Shown in pieces: positions 30,001 to 36,011 of a DNA stretch of 64,000 nt (position 1 is its first letter; each line of letters begins with the position of its first letter). The notes beneath the pieces were generated by a model, which saw only the letters and a program-made list of their open reading frames with translations, searched no databases and was not told the origin of the DNA. The DNA is taken from positions 3,605,001 to 3,669,000 of the forward strand of contig NZ_CP023777.1 in NCBI RefSeq assembly GCF_002557795.1. Reading direction: 5' to 3'. Position numbers and translations under genes: made by a program. The DNA comes from Chitinophaga caeni. GTDB taxonomy: Bacteria > Bacteroidota > Bacteroidia > Chitinophagales > Chitinophagaceae.

Positions 30001-33000
30001 CCCGGTGCATGTAATAATACTTACCAGTTAATCCGTACCTGGATCGCATCCGATTCTTGTGGTAATGTTGATTCCGTGAAACAAATCATTACCGTAGAAG
30101 ATAGAACAGCGCCTGCTTTCGTAATCAATGTTCCGGCGAATATCACCTTGAGTTGTGATACGATCCTGGATCAACCGGATTATGAAGTAGTTGATAATTG
30201 TAGTCCTTTGACAGATATCACTGTTACCAAATCTCAAACTAGGGTTGATATCCCCGGTGCTTGTGCAAGCAATTATGAATTGCACCGCACTTGGACATTG
30301 ACAGATGCTTGTGGTAACAGCGCGGTAATCAACCAAGTGGTGACCGTTGTAGACACAACGAGACCCGTGTTCGATATCCCTGTTCCTGCCGATGTTACCG
30401 TTCAATGCGATAATATCCCTGCACAGGTGGATATCACGGCAACAGATAATTGCTCGCCGGCAACTGCAATTAATATTCAGAAAGATCAAAGACGTGAAGA
30501 TATTCCGGGCGCTTGTTCCGGCAACTACCGCCTGGTGTATACTTGGACTGCTACAGATGCTTGTGGTAACGACACCACCATTACGCAGGTAGTGACTGTC
30601 CAGGACACGACTAAACCGGTGTTCACGATGCCTTTACCGAAAGATACCACGGTAGATTGCCACGCGATCATTCCACAGGTTAATGTTTCGGTAACTGATA
30701 ATTGTACACCATCCGACAGCATAACGATCACTAAAAAAGCAAGGCAAGAAAAAGATCCGGGCGCTTGCGGACAGAACTACCGCATAATTTATACTTGGAT
30801 CGCCGCTGACCTCTGTGGTAATATTGATTCTGTTCAACAAGTTGTGACAGTCGTAGACACGACAGGCCCTGTATTTACAATCGATATCCCGAGCGATACA
30901 ACCGTTGATTGTGATAAAGTGCCGCCGATGGAAGCCTTGAACGTGATCGATAACTGTTCTCAACCGAACAAGATCCATGTAGACAGGCATGAAGAAAGGG
31001 TTGAAATCCCGGGTGCTTGTAAAAACAACTATAAATTAATCCGTACCTGGATTGCAACGGACGAGTGTGGTATGACTAGTGTAAAAGTTCAAACAATCAC
31101 AGTTCAGGATACAACAAGGCCGCAGTTTATAGGTACGCTTCCGGTTGATATGACTATCAACTGTGATGAAACATTACCGCCGCAGGAAGATCTTACCGCC
31201 GCTGACAATTGCTCTTTGGCTGCTTGGGTTGAAAAATCCGAATCCCGCCAGGACGGTAGCTGCCCGCAAAGTTCGATCATCACCCGTAGGTGGATCGCTT
31301 ACGATAGCTGCGGTAATTCAAGGGAATATGTACAGGTTATCACCATACAGGATACAACAAGGCCTGTATTACAAACTCCGCCTGCCGATATTACCGTTTC
31401 ATGCGATGCGATCCCTGCACAAGTAGATCTAACAGCTACAGATAACTGTACGCCAACAGCAGGTATCATCATTGATAAACATGTACGTGAAATACCGAAT
31501 ACTACCGGAAATTGTGCTGATGGTTACCAATTGGTATATACTTGGGTGGCTACGGATCAATGTAATAACATTGATAGTGTATCGCAGGTGATCACGGTTA
31601 TTGATGATGTTAAACCGAGGTTCACGATGGAAATTCCGGCTGATACTACAGTATCTTGCGATGCGATTCCTACGGCTCCTACCCTTACAGCTGTTGATGA
31701 TTGTGGCAGCATTAGCGATGTGCCTGTTATTTCAAGGGATTCTGTTGTACAAACTCCGAACGCTTGCCCGACCAAGTACATCATCTTCCGTAAATTCATC
31801 GCAACCGATGCTTGCGGTAATGAAGCCGTAGCAATTCAACAGATCATGGTTCAGGATACAACCAGCCCTGTGTTCAACCTTCCTTTACCAAGTGATACGA
31901 CCGTTGATTGCCATAGCATACCTCCGGTTGCAGCAGTATCGGTTACAGATAACTGTACACCTACAGCTGAAATAAGGTGGGAAATGAAAGATAGCACTTA
32001 CAAAGCGCCGGATGCTTGCGGTGAAAACTACACCATATACCGCATCTGGAGAGCTTACGATGCTTGCGACAGGATGGCTGAGCATATCCAGGTTATCACC
32101 GTGAAAGACACGACAGGTCCGGAATTTATCGATCCTGTACCGGCAGATACCTTGATTCAATGCGGTGATTTACCGCCATTTGCTGAATTACACGCGATTG
32201 ATAATTGTTCCCAACCGAACAAGATCTACGTTACACGTAGTCAAACCAAGGAGCCATTAGCTGATGGTTGCGGATTTAAATATACCCGTACTTGGATCGC
32301 GATAGATGCTTGCCAGAATAAAACGGAAAGGAAACAGGTCATTATCGTTTCAGATACTACCCGCCCTGTAATCTTAACCGCCATCAATGATATCACTGTC
32401 GAATGCTCACAAGTGCCTGATACCTTGGCGATCCAAGCGACCGATAACTGTACACCTACTGACAGTATCTCGGTAGAAGTGATAGACAACTTCGCTTCTG
32501 ACGGAACTTGCGGCAACATGACGATTACCAGGTGGTATATAGCGACAGATAAATGCGGTAATAGCGATACCGCTATCCAGGTGATTCACTTGGTAGATAA
32601 CACGATGCCGGTGTTTGATCAACCTGCACCTACAGACATACAAGTGAACTGTAACGAAGTGCCTGCTGCGCAAACATTCACAGCAACGGATGCATGTAGC
32701 GGACAAAGCGTTCCCGTAACTATGAATGAGACCAGGGTTGACTTGCCGGGCGCTTGTCCGAGCCTGTACCAGGTTATCAGGACATGGACCGCATCAGATA
32801 TCTGTAACAATGTTGCGACTGTAAGACAAATCATCACCGTTATCGATACAACCGGGCCGGTATTCATCAACCGTCCACAGGAAGAAATACACGCTTCATG
32901 CGATAATATTCCTGCACCTGTAAACTTAACGGCAACTGATGCTTGCAGCGGTAACTCTTACGATGTTACGCCATCAGATAATATCGTACCGGGTAATTGT

Positions 33001-35673
33001 AAAAATAGTTACACGATCCTACGTACTTGGGTTGCAACCGATGATTGCGGAAACAGGACAGAAATTGTTCAAAGCATTATCGTTGAAGATACCGAAGCGC
33101 CTGTATTAGATGTAAGCAATATTGCCGCTATCATCAATACAGATTGTAACAACATCCCTGCACCGGATACGATCCCGGCAACGGATAATTGCGCGGCCGC
33201 CCAGGATATTCAAGTTGAAATAACAATTGAAAACAAGCAGAACGGCGCCAACTGTGCCAACGGTATGCAGATCATCAGGACTTATACCGCGGTAGATGAA
33301 TGCGGCAACAGGTCCGTGCCATTCGTTCAAACAATCAATGTAGTTGATAACACCGCCCCTGTTTGGGTTATAGCACCGCCTGCTTCGGATACCACTGTTA
33401 ACTGTAGCGATACATTAGTAGTACCGGTTGTTACAGCGACGGATGCATGTTCAGGTGATATCGATGTGGTGTATACTACTAACAAAGTAAGTACGGCCTG
33501 CGGCTTTATTATCACCCGCAGGTGGGTTGCCGCTGATGCTTGCGGAAATATGATTACCGCAACACAAACAGTTACGGTAACCGATCTTGCGGCGCCGGTA
33601 TTCAATACTAATTTACAGGATACCTTGTATGCCGATTGCACGATCCCTGCTGTTGCAGCAGTAACAGCGACGGATAATTGCAGCCCGGCTGACTCGATCC
33701 AGTACGGATATAGCGAACAAGTAGACTCTATCAACGGCGCTTGTCATTATCAAATAAAACGCACTTGGACGGCCACCGATCCTTGCGGTAACGTTGCAAC
33801 AATGGAGCAACTAGTGATTATCCAGGATACTACGGCGCCTGTAATTGCAGCTGCACCTGCTGATATCACGATTGGTTGTGGTGATGCGATCCCTGCTGCC
33901 GCCCAATTGGTAGCTACGGATAATTGCTCAAATAACTTCCCGAGAATGGCAGCAATGACCGAAGATCCGTACACGGTTGATAATTGCAATGGTTATACAA
34001 TCGTCAGGAGATGGAATGCAGTAGATAAATGTGGTAATGTTGCGGTTGAGCAGGTACAAAGAATCGTGGTTCAAGGTTGTGGTCAACCGGAACTCGATAC
34101 TACTATGCCAGCTGCTTGTGCAAGCAACCCTGTATTCACGGTTACGGCCAAAGGAAATCTACAGAACCCGATATATACGTTGGTATCTGTAACACCTGCC
34201 GGAGCAGTTACTACGCCGGTATCACAAACGGACAACGTATTTAACTTACCGGGTGTAACAACGGCTACCTTTACCGTGAAAGATGGCCAAGACGGATGTG
34301 AAAGCGCCCCTGTAACTTATACTTTACAGTTCAAACAAGCGCCATCTGTTTACTTGGGTAATGATATCACGATCTGTAGCGCTGAAACGGTAACACTTGA
34401 TGCCGGAAATCAAAACAGTACATACCAAATTAAGTGGTCAACTGGCGAAACCAGCCAGAAGATCCAGGTAACGACTGCCGGTAAATATTGGGTTGAAGTA
34501 AGCAACGGTGATTGCGTAGCCAGCGATACGATCCAAATCGATCTTGGTAATCTGCAACATGAAGACATTCCAGATGCAGTCATTTGTACCGGTTATACTA
34601 AGAACTTGGATGCCTTTACCGAAAATGCAAGCTATGTTTGGAGTACAGGTTCTACCGCTTCTAACATTAATGTAAATACAGCCGGCAAGTACTGGGTACG
34701 TATCATGAAAGGAAGCTGTATCGTGGTTGATACCATCAACGTAACCGTTGTGCCGCCACCGAGCTTAGTATTGCCTCCTGATACTACTATTTGCCCGAAT
34801 TCTTCGATCGTGATTACAGCCATCACAAATGCAAATACTATACAGTGGTCAAGCGGGGAAAGTACTCCATCGATCGTTGTCAACAAACCAGGTTCTTACA
34901 CGGTATACGTTAGTAACGGTGCTTGCGTAGTATCTTCCACGATCTATGTACAGCAAAGACCAACGGTTACCTTGAACCTCGGTCCTGACAGGTACCTCTG
35001 TCCTGGCGGCAGGATCAACGTGGATGCCCGCACAGATGATGCCAGCTCTTACTTGTGGAATGACGGTAATACCAACCCGATCAAAGTGTTCACGCAACCG
35101 GGTACCTATATCCTTACGATCCTGGATAAATACTGCGACCGGGTAATTGCTGACACCTTGAATGTCTTCGAAGGCGCTACGCCGAATGTGAGCTTAGGCA
35201 ATGATACCGTGATTTGTGCAGGAACAAGTATCGTTCTGAAACCAAAAACGGCATTCGTGAGCAATTACCTTTGGAGTGATGGTTCTACCGGGAGCACCTT
35301 GACCGTTACGCAACCGGGTACTTATACTGTACAGGTGAGCAATGACTGCGGTTTCTCCCAGGATCAGATCACGATCACGGGCGTAGTTTGCGAATCTGCC
35401 CCGGAAATACCGAACGTATTCTCACCGAACGGAGATGGTAAGAATGATATATTCAAACCGGGAACCGGGGAAACGATGTACAACTATGAATTAAGAATCT
35501 ATAACCGCTGGGGTCAAATGATCTTCATCTCGCATGACCAGGAACAAGGTTGGGATGGAACATATAATGGTCAACCGGTTGAAATAGGTACTTATGTTTG
35601 GTGGTTGAGTTACAGTAAGACTTCCGGCGGACAGATTTACGTTATCAAGGGAGATGTAACCGTAATAAGATAG
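15010..35673 (+). CDS. Giant secreted HYR-repeat protein with T9SS type B (gliding-motility) C-terminal domain
   Basis: One uninterrupted frame of 6887 codons. Residues 1-22 are a signal peptide ending in KGYA. Then come a PKD/Ig-like domain (~25-110), a lectin- or CBM-like region (~116-320, with AIDDIAFEYC typical of jelly-roll ends), several Ig/PKD-like domains to ~1180, and about 65 HYR-like modules of ~80 residues between ~1190 and ~6357. The module consensus is AP.F...PAD.TV.CD.IP....TATDNC......SC...Y.I.RTWTATD.CGN...Q.I.V.D, normally with four cysteines. Next are about five 75-85-residue PKD-like repeats (WSTG.T, G.Y.V.VS.G.C) and a gliding-motility C-terminal domain: IPNVFSPNGDGKNDIF, LRIYNRWGQMIF, GTYVWWL. 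Secretion by the type IX system and attachment at the cell surface are inferred. Likely an adhesin or surface filament; ligand unknown. Confidence 0.93.
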   Translation: MRKFLRFLSLILVSFAMKGYAQTPSFSAPTTICKDSYASMHGFFTGNQSPSSYRWTITAPSGSTTVNYRYGDQNSESITVDLTEVGTYKVELRLRYSGNNYYKTKYITVEDCTIESCLGSFVSDKNFKETFGTFASGEGRRSLDPTIISYNYNQYGDLADNDYSIYYNTRTGGRPEWVNSGDHTGDTRGGMLIANSSYDPRMFYTRRVDGLCPGAVYNFTAWFMNLNPLEVFEGTCEKDYKYAGVTFIIRNAANGAEIKRFNTYDVSMDLSGPDWQQYGGSIRLQPGQESLILEVVNNNPGGCGNDIAIDDIAFEYCAPKIYSYIDGLSYDKDAICQGAPITLTSEIEPINYFLDPVYYWETSTNGTTWTPVSGAGYTGTNTPTLDISAGVLNSVGTYYFRLMVNEDGNSNACYTPSNMVTLTILAKPQITVTEPVICEGNSTILTVNPTNYDSYSFTGPDITYIPGVDYQVSVKPPVSSSYSVTAVANYGNGKSCSETVSANIQVDKKPVVDLGPDLDVCSGTPITLDAGDQSGYGINWTWSGTSSGSVSGGETFTRTFAPGSYNVNVLVTNGTCSTADQVAVNVSPAPTANALPTGTLCVNYALLRAVAVAAPNVGTWSIVGNDYGAVLSPASLPNQQNISNLPPDQPVVVRWSVTNPNYPDCSAFKDITVLYNAPPGPAEAGTAQIQCGSRTFTMNADPIDVNDIGTWTTGTSGVTIASINDPNTTVTLAPGVNAATLTWTVRNNNNSCGSVSDNVSLSIQTAPTLVVGSVSAVCIGSGGTTALIPFVATGSPTLYDLQATGANPMPGFTDLADQPMVASPLSMAIPAGTPAGTYTFTMTVKNANPGCSGSANFTVTVSERSSTPIIAAPPASICEGNSVTLNVSGTLGTSAQWVWYEGGCGVGTAIGSGSSITVTPSATTTYYVRSESTGACANDICTSVTVNVDEMPATVSAGADQENCDDATFTMNATPASAGTGTWTIVSGTATIADINDPATEVTVAAGNTVVLSWQVTNGTCASNISNVTLINRESLTGNSIGSNQNICEGDAVAEITGTVPSGGDGTYTYTWEMSTTGASGPFTPIASANGQNYDPGTITQNTWFRRTVTSGECTSTSNVVAITIYTGSPETATVLWPQDAECDPGTDYTTLFGNPVFTHPDGVPFTVDHQDVTVPFGCGIQITRTWTATDDCGKTGTISQTITVRDTRKPTFSNVPADVTISCEETIPAIETPTVTDECTTGIIPVFTSYIIDGTEGCANDYTLVRVWTATDACNNTDSVRQVITITDNKLPVFVNPPAAYIEVECDAVPAVPTLTATDNCGTPDVQYMGQSTTGDACNTTITRTWKATDACGNAELFVQTIVVKDETAPEFTFVPADVTVPCGTVVPVGNPTAVDACGTAHISFDGDTRVDGSCPNSYEIHRKWIVVDDCNNEREAIQVITFVDDVAPVFDNAPADATYNCDDVIPNNTVTASDNCGTAVVSLISNNTIPGACPGSYQIVRTWEAEDQCGNTATHTQTITVEDNVAPVIQAKPADITVECSAIPAVPTLTATDNCDADVPVQLVSETTSGSGCSYTITRVWRATDDCGNFDEHTQVITVEDHTAPVFVTTPTAMLTVECDNIPARVLLDATDNCDTDVEVTLADDLITPGSCPGNYNITRTWTATDDCGNSITFSQIITVNDNTPPVFVTVPDDVTVECDEVVPVELPTVQDACTGATVSHVGDFDDPANPATCVGSRNVIRRFRAVDECGNEAIYDQKITIEDHTAPTIPNFPADITVECDNIPAVPTLTATDICDPAPTISPVNEVSEPVSCSYKITRTWTVTDACGNTQDFTQTITVEDHTAPVITNVPAGVTVNCDEIPARVDPLFTDNCDAAPVMVYDTAITATNDGCANSYTITRTWTVTDACGNSGSRSQVINIIDTKAPVFTVTPPATLDVQCDAVPSASSAVLEATDNCGTAPVTIRYVGEVISNQDPACPGKYTITRTWEAEDECGNVQQFVQVIHVSDDTAPAFDNAPADITVDCDNIPAAPVVTATDNCGAATVAPVDEQRVDGSCDYTYTLVRTWTARDACGNEATHVQRIEVQDNTAPVFSNEPANVTVDCDNIPAVPAVTITDNCDPAPVLDFDETETAGTCPVVRIITRTWTATDACGNTNTHTQVITVEDHTAPTIPNFPADITVECDNIPAVPTLTSTDICDPAPTISPVNEVSEPVSCSYKITRTWTVTDACGNTQDFTQTITVEDHTAPVITNVPAGVTVNCDEIPARVDPLFTDNCDAAPVMVYDTAITATNDGCANSYTITRTWTVTDACGNSGSRSQVINIIDTKAPVFTVTPPATLDVQCDAVPSASSAVLEATDNCGTAPVTIRYVGEVISNQDPTCPGKYTITRTWEAEDECGNVQQFVQVIHVSDDTAPAFDNAPADITVDCDNIPVAPVVTATDNCGAATVAPVDEQRIDGSCDYTYTLVRTWTARDACGNEATHVQRIEVQDNTAPVFSNEPANVTVDCDNIPAVPVVMITDNCDPAPVLDFDETETAGTCPVVRIITRTWTATDACGNTNTHTQVITVEDHTAPTIPNFPADITVECDNIPAVPTLTATDICDPAPTISPVNEVSEPVSCSYKITRTWTVTDACGNTQDFTQTITVEDHTAPVITNVPAGVTVNCDEIPARVDPLFTDNCDAAPVMVYDTAITATNDGCANSYTITRTWTVTDACGNSGSRSQVINIIDTKAPVFTVTPPATLDVQCDAVPSASSVVLEATDNCGTAPVTIRYVGEVISNQDPTCPGKYTITRTWEAEDECGNVQQFVQVIHVSDDTAPAFDNAPADITVDCDNIPVAPVVTATDNCGAATVAPVDEQRIDGSCDYTYTLVRTWTARDACGNEATHVQRIEVQDNTAPEFSNEPANVTVDCDNIPAVPAVTITDNCDPAPVLDFDETETAGTCPVVRIITRTWTATDACGNTNTHTQVITVEDHTAPTIPNFPADITVECDNIPAVPTLTATDICDPAPTISPVNEVRETESCAYRIFRTWTVTDACGNTQDFTQTITVRDQTAPVFTNVPADVTVECDQIPARIDPVITDNCDANPVVTYDTSFVTSGCQIIITRRWQATDKCGNNDAVEQVITVVDNTAPSFPTPFPELTVECDEIPARVNPVATDNCGAIPSVNFLGEEITNKTCEHNYTITRRWEAVDECDNGATIEQVIHVVDNSIPTFDNAPADITIECGPLPAVPVVTASDRCDPPTVTYLGETEISRTCDYNYVVERKWSAVDDCGNEIIHTQRITVEDHTAPVLSGLPIDQTVSCDNIPAVPVVTANDACAGVLDVDFSEHRENQTCANGYTLVRTWRAEDPCGNVVEETRRITVVDNIAPVFSNVPANVTVSCDNIPAVQTPTVTDNCSVNIVPVFNENRIDGSCPNTYTIVRTWTATDECGNSATATQTIEVEDTEAPVFDPATPVDLYGTCDNIPAPVTPVATDNCSAAVSIDLFEYIQNPRTCPGTYVIVREWTATDECNLQTVFTQYVHISDTEAPEFIFVPTNITLNCGDAMPPFVDAVATDKCSIVSLSYEDQRVDSCGGSYKIIRTWTAKDACDNESTATQTIRFIDNKPPVITGVPADAIVNCDAIPAKPTVYIVDECSGYTDSYDERREGDDCGYKLIRTWTATDDCGNVATKSYTLFVQDTSRPVIVGVTADVNTSCDNIPVPPTPTVTDNCDTDVEIQFTQVRVNGSCSGTYDLIRTWIATDDCNNKDTAIQRVHVTDVVAPVFDNAPADVNVTCESIPDGSGVTATDNCSLATTVTFTDVKKDELCLGTYTIERTYQAVDSCGNVATHVQEIFVRDDVAPQFVNFPADVEVSCDAIPVAPVLTAVDNCGTASAPTMTERTENQTCTGSYDLIRTWTTQDDCGNSTSRSQTIRVRDTKAPVISGLAVNKTVNCDQIPAVPVLVATDNCSPYTLTYDSTIVGSSCSYEIRRVWTATDECGNTSTRTQIIKVRDVVAPVFTSAPANKTIACTDPVVPDVPTAVDNCSDVRIQETRVEVKGNCPGNYRVVYTWVAVDECGNESDPIQQTITIRDTEAPIFTSTPVNEKTVDCDAANTIDLPVATDNCSEVKLERKTTKSDDEACNGHYTLTHEWTATDSCGNKSYFTQIVHVVDNTAPVISGVPADTRVRCNEIPSFATVVISDNCGTATLKDHREDKIAGSCPNEYVLIRTWIAEDECGNIDSAKQRIEVYDDLPPVFSGVPADMDLSCGAIAPLINPTAADQCGTVAISFKQDTLKGACPGNYQVIRTWTATDACDNVDSVKQVLTYTDTEGPAFYNAPADSTISCDRLGDPAQPTIIDACSGVMGIVFDTRIENGSCANNYTVVRTWTATDSCGNVSQHVQRLTVADVTPPLFSNVPVDRDASCDNIPAPTDPTVADNCSPLAGIELSMRVDTIKGSCANNYTLVRTWIAEDECGNIDSVKQRIRVTDLTNPVLHDVPADITLNCGDVIPVANVTATDNCGTAEVSMTEARTPGACAGQYTVTRTWTATDACGNTSKDDQVITFVDNVAPVFDQVLSNKTIDCSETPAPEHVTATDNCGTVTITIDSTYRAGTCPTNYTRVYIYTATDDCGNDVTMVQEVNVVDTQAPQFTVVPARVAISCEEWPYSSTAEAVDNCGNVTMTSKDTIISRTCTNSFVVRRTWTAIDECGNTSTATQEIEVTDNTAPVLQGVPADIDVNCDQVPVPASVTATDACGTATVTYNEVVSYESCPVLRVYTRTWTATDECGNSTTASQIIRVIDNQAPTFSNIPADQTVSCDNIPPMVAPIAVDLCTNVTMTSRVDTTSKSCKHTYELTRTWIATDSCGNMDSVKQVIRVQDTEAPRFLSATPANITVDCENIPAPANMVAIDNCSATPDIIVEVKDVIETIPGACAGNYVIKRTWTATDECGNAFSVTQEITVQDNSAPTFTLGAPANITVECDAVPAMPTTLPVSDNCNPTGLNIKVEAKEERVDIPGACNNTYQLIRTWIASDSCGNVDSVKQIITVEDRTAPAFVINVPANITLSCDTILDQPDYEVVDNCSPLTDITVTKSQTRVDIPGACASNYELHRTWTLTDACGNSAVINQVVTVVDTTRPVFDIPVPADVTVQCDNIPAQVDITATDNCSPATAINIQKDQRREDIPGACSGNYRLVYTWTATDACGNDTTITQVVTVQDTTKPVFTMPLPKDTTVDCHAIIPQVNVSVTDNCTPSDSITITKKARQEKDPGACGQNYRIIYTWIAADLCGNIDSVQQVVTVVDTTGPVFTIDIPSDTTVDCDKVPPMEALNVIDNCSQPNKIHVDRHEERVEIPGACKNNYKLIRTWIATDECGMTSVKVQTITVQDTTRPQFIGTLPVDMTINCDETLPPQEDLTAADNCSLAAWVEKSESRQDGSCPQSSIITRRWIAYDSCGNSREYVQVITIQDTTRPVLQTPPADITVSCDAIPAQVDLTATDNCTPTAGIIIDKHVREIPNTTGNCADGYQLVYTWVATDQCNNIDSVSQVITVIDDVKPRFTMEIPADTTVSCDAIPTAPTLTAVDDCGSISDVPVISRDSVVQTPNACPTKYIIFRKFIATDACGNEAVAIQQIMVQDTTSPVFNLPLPSDTTVDCHSIPPVAAVSVTDNCTPTAEIRWEMKDSTYKAPDACGENYTIYRIWRAYDACDRMAEHIQVITVKDTTGPEFIDPVPADTLIQCGDLPPFAELHAIDNCSQPNKIYVTRSQTKEPLADGCGFKYTRTWIAIDACQNKTERKQVIIVSDTTRPVILTAINDITVECSQVPDTLAIQATDNCTPTDSISVEVIDNFASDGTCGNMTITRWYIATDKCGNSDTAIQVIHLVDNTMPVFDQPAPTDIQVNCNEVPAAQTFTATDACSGQSVPVTMNETRVDLPGACPSLYQVIRTWTASDICNNVATVRQIITVIDTTGPVFINRPQEEIHASCDNIPAPVNLTATDACSGNSYDVTPSDNIVPGNCKNSYTILRTWVATDDCGNRTEIVQSIIVEDTEAPVLDVSNIAAIINTDCNNIPAPDTIPATDNCAAAQDIQVEITIENKQNGANCANGMQIIRTYTAVDECGNRSVPFVQTINVVDNTAPVWVIAPPASDTTVNCSDTLVVPVVTATDACSGDIDVVYTTNKVSTACGFIITRRWVAADACGNMITATQTVTVTDLAAPVFNTNLQDTLYADCTIPAVAAVTATDNCSPADSIQYGYSEQVDSINGACHYQIKRTWTATDPCGNVATMEQLVIIQDTTAPVIAAAPADITIGCGDAIPAAAQLVATDNCSNNFPRMAAMTEDPYTVDNCNGYTIVRRWNAVDKCGNVAVEQVQRIVVQGCGQPELDTTMPAACASNPVFTVTAKGNLQNPIYTLVSVTPAGAVTTPVSQTDNVFNLPGVTTATFTVKDGQDGCESAPVTYTLQFKQAPSVYLGNDITICSAETVTLDAGNQNSTYQIKWSTGETSQKIQVTTAGKYWVEVSNGDCVASDTIQIDLGNLQHEDIPDAVICTGYTKNLDAFTENASYVWSTGSTASNINVNTAGKYWVRIMKGSCIVVDTINVTVVPPPSLVLPPDTTICPNSSIVITAITNANTIQWSSGESTPSIVVNKPGSYTVYVSNGACVVSSTIYVQQRPTVTLNLGPDRYLCPGGRINVDARTDDASSYLWNDGNTNPIKVFTQPGTYILTILDKYCDRVIADTLNVFEGATPNVSLGNDTVICAGTSIVLKPKTAFVSNYLWSDGSTGSTLTVTQPGTYTVQVSNDCGFSQDQITITGVVCESAPEIPNVFSPNGDGKNDIFKPGTGETMYNYELRIYNRWGQMIFISHDQEQGWDGTYNGQPVEIGTYVWWLSYSKTSGGQIYVIKGDVTVIR
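18637..34080 (+). repeat. HYR-like module array inside the giant gene (about 65 modules)
   Basis: Counting the linkers that end each module (V.D.TAP, V.DTTRP and similar) gives roughly 65 modules of 75-85 codons. Modules outside the 20.3-24.2 kb block differ clearly from one another at both DNA and protein level, so most of the array is old. Towards the 3' end (after ~29.6 kb) modules share an insertion with IPGAC or LPGAC and a P.DTTVDC start, pointing to a separate subfamily. Four cysteines recur per module: V.C, DNC, .SC/.AC and D.CGN. Confidence 0.85.
20321..24165 (+). repeat. Higher-order 1209-bp repeat (five HYR modules), three copies plus a partial fourth
   Basis: The landmark CAATCCCGAA recurs at 20321, 21530, 22739 and 23948, exactly 1209 bp (403 codons) apart. 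Each unit holds five HYR modules starting TIPNF, VITNV, VFTVT, AFDNA and VFSNE (or EFSNE). Copies 1 and 2 differ at about six residues of 403 and copies 2 and 3 at about five, by eye. The fourth copy keeps only the first module and drifts after ~24058. The block prefers ACG, GCG and CGC codons, unlike the ACT/ACA-rich modules around it. Confidence 0.95.
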
Positions 35674-35699
35674 GCTTCTATCTTTCACTTAAAATAAAA

Positions 35700-35725
35700 G
35701 GGCCGCCCAAGCAATTGGGCGACCC
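35700..35725 (+). terminator. Hairpin just after the giant gene
   Basis: Stem GGGCCGCCCA / TGGGCGACCC with one mismatch and a 6-nt loop, 27 nt past the stop codon. No T-run follows, so it may be a 3'-end stabilising hairpin working with the terminator at 35855. Confidence 0.5.
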
Positions 35726-36011
35726 TACATTGAAAAAGAGTAATGAAAATAATTTAGTTAAACATTTGAAAAACAGTAATTTTTATTAGGCATTCAGCAT
35801 AAAAATGTATACATTCATACCGTAAATAAAAAATCAATAGGTATTCGACAATCAAAAAATAGCCGCGGATTCGCGGCTATTTTTATTTACAGTAGTTAAG
35901 CAATCGTATCGATAAATATTAATTTTAAATTTTTATTTGTTTTGTCAATTAATGATTTAAATTAATAAAAACAATACACGTTTGAACTTGTTAGCTGCCC
36001 GATATCAATTA
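35726..36011. other. Intergenic region between giant gene and serA
   Basis: AT-rich, no gene seen. It contains the bidirectional terminator at 35855-35884; the remainder is the 3' flank of serA. Confidence 0.5.
35855..35884. terminator. Bidirectional terminator between the giant gene and serA
   Basis: Stem AGCCGCG (35861-35867) / CGCGGCT (35872-35878), loop GATT, extended by A-run and T-run on the two sides, so it can end transcripts from both converging genes. Confidence 0.85.

Noticed and set aside
15010-35673. Non-ribosomal peptide or polyketide synthase, suggested by size
   Set aside because: No adenylation, condensation, ketosynthase or carrier motifs; the repeats are cysteine-bearing HYR-like beta-sandwich modules with an export signal.
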